From Chromatiales bacterium (GTDB taxonomy: Bacteria; Pseudomonadota; Gammaproteobacteria; JACCYU01): 5,766 nt of DNA. This document shows, piece after piece, positions 1 through 5,691 of the stretch; positions within the stretch are counted from its first letter, which is position 1, and each line of letters opens with the position of its first letter. Position numbers and translations under genes: made by a program. The DNA lies in contig JAPSGG010000125.1 in the NCBI GenBank assembly GCA_031177845.1, forward strand, positions 1-5,766. The letters are read 5' to 3'. The notes below the pieces were generated by a model. It ran no database searches. It worked only from the letters and a program-made list of their open reading frames with translations, and had not been told where the DNA came from.

Positions 1-781
1 TCTTGCGCTGCGCGTCCGCCTCGACGCCGAACTTGGCGGCCAAGCGCGCCCGCTCACGCGCTCGTGCCGAGAAGATCTTTACAGTCCAGGAATTCGCAAC
101 TGTATCGACGAGCTCACCATTGACATAAGCGCCTTGCTCGGCATATGCGCGATGCAGAGGTCGGCCGCGCACGCTGAACAGGACCAGTCCCACCCCCATG
201 AACACGACGAAGATGGCAAGCGCCACCGCCATGCGCCAGTCCACGGTCATGAAGATGATCATCGCCCCGATGAAGTCGGTGATCGGGGGCGCGATGTTCC
301 AGCTCAAGGTGGATGTGATCGCGCCGAATGCGCCCGCCAGGCCCGTGAGACGGCTTCCCAGCGCGCCGGTTAGGTGCTCGCCGAAAAAGCGCTGCGAGTG
401 GCCCGACAGATGATCGAACACGTGGACGCGAATATCCACGCCGGCCGCGACAATGGTGCGGCAGCCGAGCCAGCCGCTAGACCGCCACAGGATGTTTTCC
501 GCGGCGATCAGACCTATGAACAGGGCTAACGCGGTCCATACTTCCGATTTGTCCGGCGTCACACCCGCCATGCCGTCGACCAGCAACTTCATGCCCCATT
601 GCACGGCCACTGCGCAGGACGCGGCGCTGATCACGAGCGCCAGGAATCCGGCGTGCATCCATGGACGCAGCCGTACGAAGCGGAGGAGAAAGGGTATCGG
701 GCGGGTGGGAAACGGGACAGCCGATGGCGGCTTGCGGTTAGCCTGTGTCCTCGACAGGTGGTTGAATATCGCCGCGAACAT
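1..781 (-). CDS. ABC exporter, N-terminal transmembrane domain (partial, runs off left edge)
   Basis: The first 260 residues of an ABC transporter of the exporter (MsbA-like, type IV) fold are visible; the nucleotide-binding domain lies beyond the window. Hydrophobic segments lie at about residues 44-66 (ALVISAASCAVAVQWG), 82-98 and 165-202, the last probably a helix pair. Between them is the typical intracellular-loop sequence HLSGHSQRFFGEHLTGALGS (124-143), matching the family pattern H-L-x(5)-FF-x(4)-G-x-L-x-S-R. GELVDTVANSWTVKIFSARARER (222-244) matches the usual G-x-L-x-D-x-x-x-N-x(3)-VK-x-F region. The start is ATG at 781; an in-frame TAG lies just upstream and no other start codon intervenes. 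A weak AAGG sits very close to the ATG. The gene begins 36 bases after the hydrolase stop, so co-transcription is likely. By context it probably exports a glycan or glycolipid made by the upstream genes. The substrate cannot be read from the sequence, and a peptide or lipid exporter remains possible. Confidence 0.85.
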   Translation of the reverse strand, partial: MFAAIFNHLSRTQANRKPPSAVPFPTRPIPFLLRFVRLRPWMHAGFLALVISAASCAVAVQWGMKLLVDGMAGVTPDKSEVWTALALFIGLIAAENILWRSSGWLGCRTIVAAGVDIRVHVFDHLSGHSQRFFGEHLTGALGSRLTGLAGAFGAITSTLSWNIAPPITDFIGAMIIFMTVDWRMAVALAIFVVFMGVGLVLFSVRGRPLHRAYAEQGAYVNGELVDTVANSWTVKIFSARARERARLAAKFGVEADAQRK

Positions 782-817
782 ATCCCTTAACTCACGGGGT
801 GCTGGACGCCACCTAGT

Positions 818-2026
818 CTATTCCGCCGGCCCTGCGCCCGTTGGGTGCTCCCGCTGGAACAGGTTCGCGAAGAACTTCTGCTCGCGACGAAGCGTATGCG
901 CAACCCCGTCGTCGATGCTCCGGCGGTCCTGATCGTCGGCCGCTCCGAGCAAGCCGCATTCACAATGGCGGTCGTCCAGCCAACCCGGGTAGTGGATGAT
1001 GGGATAGAGACAGATTCCCTCTAGAGACACGCCGCAGACCAACGCCGAACGGACTTCGTCGGCGATGTAACGCAGCCACACCGCCTGCGCGGCGCTCTCC
1101 GCCCCGGTCTCGGAGATGACAATCGGGCGACCATAACGCGCGTAGATGTCGATCAGCAGCTCACGGAAAGGACGATACAGCGGATGTCCCAACTCTAAGG
1201 TCTGAAACGGGCGCGGCTCCTTGGCGTGTAGATCGGCGGTGCTTCCGCCGATGATCCACTGGTTGTCGGGGTAGTAGTTGACGCCGATAATATCGAGGTA
1301 CTCGGGTTTGCCCCCAAGCTCTGGAACTTCAAAGCCCGCCAACATATCCCAGCTCTGGTATTGCGCGCACCGATAATTTTCGGCTTCAACTCGATCCTCG
1401 GGAAGGGGACACCAGGGGGATGCAGCGACGCTGATTAAGGGGTCCGGTTGTACGAAGCGTGCGCGAGGCTCGATGTCACGCACGGCCTCGATAGCCGCGA
1501 TCGAAGCGCGCACCAGTTGGTTCTTGAGCTCTGCGCCGCGCCCGCGCCCGAGTGGATGGAAGCGGGCGATATCCCCCCCCGCCCACGCGAAGTACGAAAT
1601 CTCATTGATCGGGCAGAAGAATGGAATGGCATCGGTTTCATTCCTGATTAGCCGCGCCGTAGCCGCGGCAAAACGCGCGAAGCGCTCCACGAACTCCGGC
1701 TTCCAGATATCGATGTCATCGGGCCAGCCGTAGTGGCACAAATCCCAGATTACCTGCACTCCGTTATCGCGCGCGGCCCGCAGCATCGGTAGGAAACTCG
1801 TCCAGTCATACCGCCCGGGCGAGTTCTCGATGAGATGCCAACGCACGCCGTCGCGCACCGATCGGATGCCGTGCTGAGCCAACTGGCGATAGTCCTCGAC
1901 GACCAGACGATCGTGCTTTGTCGATGCGATGAGATCGAGGCGCCGCTCGTCATGACGCCGGTGGGTGGAGCATTCGAACCCCCCTAGGAAGTAACTCTTA
2001 AACAGGCTTGGCCTAAACGCGGTCAT
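818..2026 (-). CDS. GH1-like clan GH-A glycoside hydrolase (beta-glycosidase family), cytoplasmic
   Basis: A 402-residue retaining-type glycosidase with a TIM-barrel pattern. Seen in the sequence: WDLCHYGWP (94-102), resembling the GH1 strand-3 L-x-H-x-x-x-P site; CPINEIS (138-144), whose Glu142 fits the acid/base of the family NEP motif; YLDIIGVNYYPD (243-254), typical of clan GH-A; and VISETGAES (303-311), whose Glu306 fits the nucleophile of the I-[ST]-E-[NT]-G motif. Both catalytic glutamates are therefore present. It is shorter than classical GH1 enzymes (around 450 residues), and its NEI replaces the usual NEP, so it belongs to a divergent branch. There is no signal peptide, so it should act in the cytoplasm, perhaps trimming or transglycosylating intermediates of the glycan built by the upstream gene rather than degrading food sugars. 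The ATG at 2026 is the only ATG, GTG or TTG before the upstream in-frame stop. The ribosome site is weak (a G-run about 12 bases upstream). A G8 tract lies at residues 149-152. Substrate is unknown. Confidence 0.85.
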   Translation of the reverse strand: MTAFRPSLFKSYFLGGFECSTHRRHDERRLDLIASTKHDRLVVEDYRQLAQHGIRSVRDGVRWHLIENSPGRYDWTSFLPMLRAARDNGVQVIWDLCHYGWPDDIDIWKPEFVERFARFAAATARLIRNETDAIPFFCPINEISYFAWAGGDIARFHPLGRGRGAELKNQLVRASIAAIEAVRDIEPRARFVQPDPLISVAASPWCPLPEDRVEAENYRCAQYQSWDMLAGFEVPELGGKPEYLDIIGVNYYPDNQWIIGGSTADLHAKEPRPFQTLELGHPLYRPFRELLIDIYARYGRPIVISETGAESAAQAVWLRYIADEVRSALVCGVSLEGICLYPIIHYPGWLDDRHCECGLLGAADDQDRRSIDDGVAHTLRREQKFFANLFQREHPTGAGPAE

Positions 2027-2141
2027 GTCTTGTTTTATCCCCCGACTTCTAATCCAAAGCGGCCCGAGCGCGCGTCTGAGATCCGCTCCCCCCGCGAACG
2101 GCCATATAGCTGGTTAGACAATTAAGCGTACGACTGGACGT

Positions 2142-2163
2142 CGGCGAGGGCGCGCCCTCGCCG
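2142..2163. repeat. Perfect 22-bp GC-rich palindrome between fusion gene and hydrolase
   Basis: CGGCGAGGG and CCCTCGCCG flank CGCG, giving a perfect palindrome 27 bases after the stop codon of the fusion gene. In RNA it would form a 9-bp GC stem with a CGCG loop. No T-run follows on the minus strand, so it is not a standard Rho-independent terminator. It may stabilise the 3' end of the upstream message, partly attenuate transcription into the hydrolase gene, or be a protein-binding site. The rest of the 164-base gap (2027-2190) shows nothing recognisable apart from G-rich stretches. Confidence 0.5.
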
Positions 2164-2190
2164 GCTGCTGTCAGCACAGAAATCCAGCCC

Positions 2191-4731
2191 TTAGACGTAG
2201 TCGCGCATCCCTGCGATGTCATGCCCATTGGCGGCCCTGTCGTGACCAATGTTTCGATCATGCCCGTTGGCCCTGCCGTTGCCGCGTCTGTCATAGCCAT
2301 GGGCTCTCCGGTCGTAGCCGTGGGCGCGCCTATCGTGCGTCCTGGTTCTGGCCGCCGGCCGCTCGGCGCGTTTGCGCGCGCCCGTGATCTTATCGTACGT
2401 CGCCAGCGCCTGCGCGACCACCTGGTCCATGTTGTAGTAGCGGTAGGTGGCGAGTCGGCCGACGAATTCCACGTCCGGCGTCTCTTGCGCCAGCATCAGG
2501 TACTTCCGATACAGTGCCTGGTTCTCGGCTCTCGGCACCGGGTAATAGGGATCGCCGTCACTGCACGGGAACTCATACGAGATGCTGGTGCTGCGGTGCT
2601 GCTGACCCGTCAGGTGTTTGTACTCTGTGATGCGCGTGTACGGGACATCTTCGCTGGGATAGTTCACCACCGCGACCGGCTGGAAGATCTCTTGGTCTAT
2701 TGTCTCGTGCTTGAAGTCCAGCGACCGGTACGGCAGCTTTCCATAGCGGTAGTCGAAATACTCGTCGATGGGACCGGTGAAGATCAGCTTCTCGTAACGA
2801 ACATCCGACGCGATCTCGCGGAAGTCGGTATTGAGCAGGATCTTGATGTTGGAATGATCCAGCATGTTCTCGAACATCCGCGTGTAGCCGTGGAGCGGCA
2901 TCATCTGGAAGCTGTCGTTGAAGTAGCGATCGTCGTCGCAGGTCCGCGTGGGTACACGCGAGGTCACCGATCGGTCTAGCTCGGAGGGGTCTATGCCCCA
3001 CTGTTTGCGGGTGTAGCCCTGGAAGAATTTCCGGTAGAGCTCTTGCCCGACCTTGCTGATGACGACGTCCTCCGAGGTGCGCACCACGTCCACCGGCTCG
3101 GCACGCGCGGCGAGAAAGGCCTCGACCTCGCTCGGCGTCAGATCCAGGTTATACAGGCGATTGATCGTCGTGCGATTGATCGGTATCGGCACCAGCATGC
3201 CATCCGTATGGGCCAGCACGCGGTGTTCATACGGCCGCCACTTGGTGAAGCGCGATAGATAATCGGCGATCTGCTGCGAATTGGTGTGGAAGATATGCGG
3301 CCCATAAAGGTGCACCAGGATGCCCGCATTGTCGTAATAATCGTAGGCGTTGCCGGCGATATGCGGGCGGCGATCGACCAGCAGCACGCGCTTGTCCGAG
3401 CCGGCCGCCAGGCGCTCGGCCAATACGCTGCCGGCGAAGCCGGCGCCGACGATCAAATAATCAAAGCCGTCGCGCTGTTTAGTCCGCACCACGCGCAGGC
3501 GCGATACCTGCGGTCTCTCCACTTGCACCCCATTTAGGGGTGTCTCAATTTTTTTTTTGAGCTGCGATGGCAATATCTGCGCGATATGGTCCGCCATCCT
3601 CTGCCAGGTCTTGTCCCAGGAGGTTTCCGCAAGCATGCGATCGGCCGCTTCCAGCCAAGCGCCGGGCGCGCGGTTACTCGTGAGCGCGGCTTCGATGGCG
3701 GCGACGAATTCCTCCGGCGTCCTGGCGATTCTTACTGCCTCGAGCTCGCCATAGTGGCGAATGACATCCTTGATCGGGCTCGATACCACGGGTTTGCCGC
3801 CCGCCAGGTACTCCGGCGTCTTAGTCGGGCTGATATACTCCGTCGACTCATTGAGCGCAAAGGGCATCAGCGCCACGTCCCAACCCGAAAGGTAAGCGGG
3901 CAGTTCTTCATATTTCTTGCCACCGGTATAGTGGATATTGGGCCGCTGTGGCAGTTCCGCCGGGTTGATCTTGACGACCGGGCCGACCATCATGAAGTGC
4001 CAGTTGGGGCGCAGGTCGGCGATCGCGGCTAGCAGTTCAATATCCATGCGTTCATCGATGACGCCGAAGAAACCCAACCTCGGGCGTGGAATCCCGATCT
4101 GATCGGGCGGTTCAGCCATTGCAGTACGCGCTTGGGCGAAGTGCGGCGTATCCACGCTGCTTGGGAATGCATGCACGCGCGGGTGCTGCTTCCGCTTGGC
4201 CTCATATAGACTGTAACCGCCGGTGAACACGAGGTCCGCACGGCGCAGCAGCGCGCGTTCCTGCTCACGTAACGCCGGCGGCGCAAATCGGAAAGCAGAG
4301 AGTTCGTCCATGCAGTCGTAGATCACCGCCGAGGCGCGCAGGTGGTGAGAGAACAGACCGGCCATTGGCGTGTAGTACCAGAGGATGGGATCGCGGATCG
4401 CGTGCTGCAGACACAACTCGTCTACCAAGGTGCGCTGCGCGGAGACCATGCCAGCTTCATCGAGTCCGGAGGGCAGATGCGGCACCGCGACCGTGACACC
4501 GCTGGGCGTCTGCCGGATATCGAGGAAGGGCTTGGCGCCATCGTCGGTAACTGGCTCCTCGATAAAGTACACTGGCATCAGCCGGGCGAAACGCGCCATC
4601 AGATGCTGCGGCCTTTGATAGACGAAATCCCACCGCAGGTGAGAGAAGCAAATCATCGTCGGTAGATTGCCGGTCTCATTTCCTTCAGCCTTGGCGAAGG
4701 GGTTGACCGGGTCGGCTGCATGCTGCTCCAT
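2191..4731 (-). CDS. glf: Bifunctional glycosyltransferase - UDP-galactopyranose mutase fusion
   Basis: An 846-residue cytoplasmic protein with two enzymes. Residues about 25-390 form a GT-B glycosyltransferase (GT4/TuaH-like): FSHLRWDFVYQRPQHLMARF (29-48) is the typical N-terminal motif, and SPTKTPEYLAGGKPVVSSPI (301-320) is the sugar-nucleotide binding motif. Residues about 422-782 are a full-length UDP-galactopyranose mutase, which interconverts UDP-galactopyranose and UDP-galactofuranose using reduced FAD. Seen there: FAD-binding GAGFAG (429-434), YGPHIFHTN (476-484), IPINRTTINRLYN (516-528), FFQGYTRKQWG (569-579), FTGPIDEYFDYRYGKLPYRS (651-670), VPYTRITEY (696-704) and FVGRLATYRYYNMD (756-769). 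The active-site arginines of the TRKQWG and PYTR motifs are kept. Residues 783-846 form a low-complexity tail. The start chosen is ATG at 4731, because AGGAGG lies four bases upstream; ATG at 4764 (857 residues) has no such site. The fusion suggests that the transferase uses the UDP-galactofuranose made by its own mutase, though its donor is not proven. First gene of the leftward operon. Confidence 0.95.
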   Translation of the reverse strand: MEQHAADPVNPFAKAEGNETGNLPTMICFSHLRWDFVYQRPQHLMARFARLMPVYFIEEPVTDDGAKPFLDIRQTPSGVTVAVPHLPSGLDEAGMVSAQRTLVDELCLQHAIRDPILWYYTPMAGLFSHHLRASAVIYDCMDELSAFRFAPPALREQERALLRRADLVFTGGYSLYEAKRKQHPRVHAFPSSVDTPHFAQARTAMAEPPDQIGIPRPRLGFFGVIDERMDIELLAAIADLRPNWHFMMVGPVVKINPAELPQRPNIHYTGGKKYEELPAYLSGWDVALMPFALNESTEYISPTKTPEYLAGGKPVVSSPIKDVIRHYGELEAVRIARTPEEFVAAIEAALTSNRAPGAWLEAADRMLAETSWDKTWQRMADHIAQILPSQLKKKIETPLNGVQVERPQVSRLRVVRTKQRDGFDYLIVGAGFAGSVLAERLAAGSDKRVLLVDRRPHIAGNAYDYYDNAGILVHLYGPHIFHTNSQQIADYLSRFTKWRPYEHRVLAHTDGMLVPIPINRTTINRLYNLDLTPSEVEAFLAARAEPVDVVRTSEDVVISKVGQELYRKFFQGYTRKQWGIDPSELDRSVTSRVPTRTCDDDRYFNDSFQMMPLHGYTRMFENMLDHSNIKILLNTDFREIASDVRYEKLIFTGPIDEYFDYRYGKLPYRSLDFKHETIDQEIFQPVAVVNYPSEDVPYTRITEYKHLTGQQHRSTSISYEFPCSDGDPYYPVPRAENQALYRKYLMLAQETPDVEFVGRLATYRYYNMDQVVAQALATYDKITGARKRAERPAARTRTHDRRAHGYDRRAHGYDRRGNGRANGHDRNIGHDRAANGHDIAGMRDYV
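2194..2385 (-). repeat. His/Asp/Arg/Gly-rich C-terminal tail with AHGYDRR heptad repeats
   Basis: The last 64 residues of the fusion protein (783-846) lie beyond the normal mutase end. They are built from degenerate short units: HDRR, AHGYDRR, AHGYDRR, GNGRANGHDR, NIGHDR, AANGHD. The two perfect AHGYDRR copies are adjacent (bases 2284-2325, 21 bases each), but their codons differ at several silent positions. The repeat is thus kept as protein rather than being a fresh DNA duplication. The tail has seven histidines, many Arg and Asp, and almost no hydrophobic residues, so it is predicted disordered. Possible roles are membrane-surface or partner binding, or metal binding; none can be decided from sequence. 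Confidence 0.75.
3549..3558 (-). other. A10 homopolymer (candidate slippage site) between fused domains
   Basis: The coding strand carries ten consecutive A residues encoding Lys392-Lys394 and the first base of Ile395, in an otherwise GC-rich gene. It lies in the linker, after the glycosyltransferase domain ends and before the mutase begins. With one extra A, the reading runs AAA AAT TGA and stops at once. With one A lost, it runs TTG AGA CAC CCC TAA and stops after four codons. Runs of nine or more A or T are known slippage sites for bacterial RNA polymerase. That slippage occurs here is inference. Confidence 0.5.
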
Positions 4732-4735
4732 CTGG

Positions 4736-4741
4736 CCTCCT
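4736..4741 (-). promoter_or_regulatory. Shine-Dalgarno site AGGAGG deciding the fusion gene start
   Basis: On the minus strand, TTAGGAGG matches seven of eight bases of the consensus and lies four bases before ATG at 4731. The ATG 33 bases upstream (4764) is preceded only by an A-rich stretch. This makes 4731 the likelier start, although the short spacing is not ideal. Confidence 0.75.
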
Positions 4742-4776
4742 AAGGCTCTGCACCTGCGGTTCATTTTTTGTTCAAT

Positions 4777-4796
4777 GGCCGCGCCTTGGCACGGCC
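4777..4796 (-). promoter_or_regulatory. Leader stem-loop upstream of the fusion gene
   Basis: On the minus strand, GGCCGTGCC and GGCGCGGCC can pair over about eight base pairs, with one G-U pair and a four-base loop. This stem-loop lies in the predicted untranslated leader, roughly 45 bases before the ATG at 4731. It is not followed by a T-run, so it is not a terminator. A role in message stability or translation is possible but unproven. Confidence 0.4.
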
Positions 4797-4843
4797 CCTA
4801 CGCAGCGGTGGGATATTGGAGATCCCCTGCTGCCCTGTTTAAG

Positions 4844-4859
4844 GCAAAGCGCGTGCCAA
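4844..4859 (-). promoter_or_regulatory. Sigma-54 (RpoN) -24/-12 promoter for the leftward operon
   Basis: The minus strand reads TTGGCACG-CGCT-TTGC, against the sigma-54 consensus YTGGCACG-N4-TTGC. The -24 GG and -12 GC dinucleotides are ten bases apart, exactly as required. The start of transcription would be near 4832, giving a leader of about 100 bases before the ATG at 4731. Sigma-54 promoters need an ATP-driven enhancer-binding protein; none is encoded in the window. Confidence 0.8.
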
Positions 4860-4947
4860 GCCTTCTAGACTAATCTGCGCGCTGGCTGGCCTGATCGGCG
4901 CTCGTCAGAGGCGCGGCGCCATCTGAACTAAGGAAGTTAAGCTACTG

Positions 4948-4963
4948 AAAAAACTAAAAAAAA
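4948..4963. other. Paired A-tracts upstream of the sigma-54 promoter
   Basis: A6 and A8 tracts separated by CT lie about 90-105 bases upstream of the -24 box, in surroundings that are otherwise GC-rich. Tracts spaced close to one helical turn can bend DNA. A bend between a sigma-54 promoter and its enhancer site would favour looping. No clear IHF consensus was found here. A weak terminator on the minus strand is an alternative, but the adjacent stem is only four base pairs. Confidence 0.35.
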
Positions 4964-4979
4964 CCGGCCGTGTCTGTGC

Positions 4980-5018
4980 GGCGCTCGGATTCGCAAAAAT
5001 CGATGGCCGCCGAGCGCC
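4980..5018. repeat. 9-bp inverted repeat, candidate enhancer-binding site
   Basis: GGCGCTCGG (4980-4988) and CCGAGCGCC (5010-5018) are perfect reverse complements separated by 21 bases. They lie about 120-160 bases upstream of the predicted -24 box, the usual distance for the dimeric site of a sigma-54 activator. They could instead form an RNA stem-loop if the region is transcribed. The activator role is inferred from position only. Confidence 0.4.
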
Positions 5019-5346
5019 AATTCTGCAGGGATTTGGCTGTCACCGGTAGACGACAGGTGGGTTTTGGCCAAAAACGGCGTCGCGACTCATAAATTGCGCA
5101 ACGCGCCCCGGCGGGCACATTGCGCCGTCGCGTTTCAGAGACAGGCGCGCGGTCGCGTGCTCTCGGAGAAACCGAACTGCCTGTTGGTCAAGCGAAGGTA
5201 ACTAGTCACGTACATCATCCGCATTGCGGGATAGTTTTACACGAAGGATTCGCGACCATCGCAGCCTTACGGCGGCAGGGCATACCCTGTAGGCGGCGCA
5301 TTCTCACCGCGGTATCTTTTGCGCTGCCCATCTTTTAGGCGCGACC

Positions 5347-5559
5347 ATGAGCCATGGGGCCGTGCGTGGGCAGACGGAAATCTACAAGCTGACACTGCTC
5401 GAGTTTACCGCTGGCATACTCCTGTCGTTTGCGGTCGAGGAGATGATCACGCAGGCTCATCAGGCCACGGCCGAATACGGTAAACAAGGCGCCTGGGAGA
5501 CGATCGCGCTCGTGGGCGGGTTTAGCCTTTTCGCCCTGCTGTCGGCGTACTTGGCATAA
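5347..5559 (+). CDS. Small putative membrane protein, 70 residues, function unknown
   Basis: I do not recognise this protein. Two hydrophobic stretches are visible, at about residues 16-31 (LTLLEFTAGILLSFAV) and 51-70 (WETIALVGGFSLFALLSAYL), joined by a polar, acidic stretch (EEMITQAHQATAEYGKQG). This fits a small inner-membrane protein with two helices. The first helix carries a charged Glu, so its insertion is less certain. Codon third positions are strongly GC-rich, as in the neighbouring genes, which favours real coding. The ATG at 5347 is the only start codon after the upstream in-frame stop; a weak AGG lies about eight bases before it. It is read away from the glycan operon and converges with the gene at the right edge. 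An overlapping minus-strand frame exists but has a Pro/Arg/Cys-rich composition typical of a shadow. Confidence 0.55.
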   Translation: MSHGAVRGQTEIYKLTLLEFTAGILLSFAVEEMITQAHQATAEYGKQGAWETIALVGGFSLFALLSAYLA

Positions 5560-5667
5560 CACGGGAAGTGGCGGCCGAGGACATTGTTTCAGCGCGCTGG
5601 CAACGAAAGCCGGTATACGAATGGACCACATTCTGGCTCGGGCGCATCCGCCGCCTATCCCGACCAG

Positions 5668-5691
5668 AAAAAGCGCCCTGGCCTCAGGCGC
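5668..5691 (-). terminator. Rho-independent terminator of the right-edge gene
   Basis: On the minus strand, GCGCCTG and CAGGGCGC form a seven-pair stem with one bulged G and the loop AGGC, directly followed by TTTTT. The TGA stop at 5684-5686 lies inside the stem-loop. The plus-strand side has no T-run, so it terminates only leftward transcription. It separates the right-edge gene from the glycan operon. Confidence 0.75.

Larger units (their letters stand above)
4732..5346. other. 615-base intergenic control region
   Basis: No convincing protein or RNA gene was found between the leftward fusion gene and the rightward small ORF. Besides the sigma-54 promoter, leader stem-loop, A-tracts and 9-bp inverted repeat, it holds a 12-bp palindrome TTTTGGCCAAAA (5062-5073) and a small hairpin CAGGG-CATA-CCCTG (5276-5289). 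Open frames in the region have poor composition and no ribosome sites. No tRNA cloverleaf and no known riboswitch core was recognised. The promoter of the rightward small gene should also lie here, but no clear -35/-10 pair could be assigned. Confidence 0.6.

Noticed and set aside
453..932. A 159-codon plus-strand open frame across the exporter start and hydrolase end
   Set aside because: It spans the ends of two recognised minus-strand genes, has unlikely composition and no ribosome site. It is a shadow.
2221..2979. A 252-codon open frame on the plus strand opposite the mutase domain
   Set aside because: It lies wholly antisense to a clearly coding mutase with all family motifs. Its Val/Arg/Gly-rich sequence mirrors the opposite strand's codon bias and shows no domain.
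3586..4032. A 148-codon plus-strand open frame opposite the glycosyltransferase domain
   Set aside because: Antisense to a recognised domain, Arg-rich, no motif.
4732..4764. The longer start of the fusion protein at ATG 4764
   Set aside because: It has no Shine-Dalgarno site and adds 11 basic residues outside the family, whereas ATG 4731 has AGGAGG in front.
4785..4800. A second TTGGCACG -24-like box on the plus strand, inverted relative to the real promoter
   Set aside because: The -12 position reads CTAC instead of TTGC, losing the essential G. The motif is better explained as part of the leader stem-loop.
4956..4980. A possible minus-strand terminator ending in the T8 run
   Set aside because: The adjacent stem is only about four base pairs and is not directly next to the T-run. 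No leftward gene ends there.
5120..5338. A 72-codon plus-strand frame in the intergenic region
   Set aside because: It needs a TTG start, has no ribosome site, and its composition is not protein-like.
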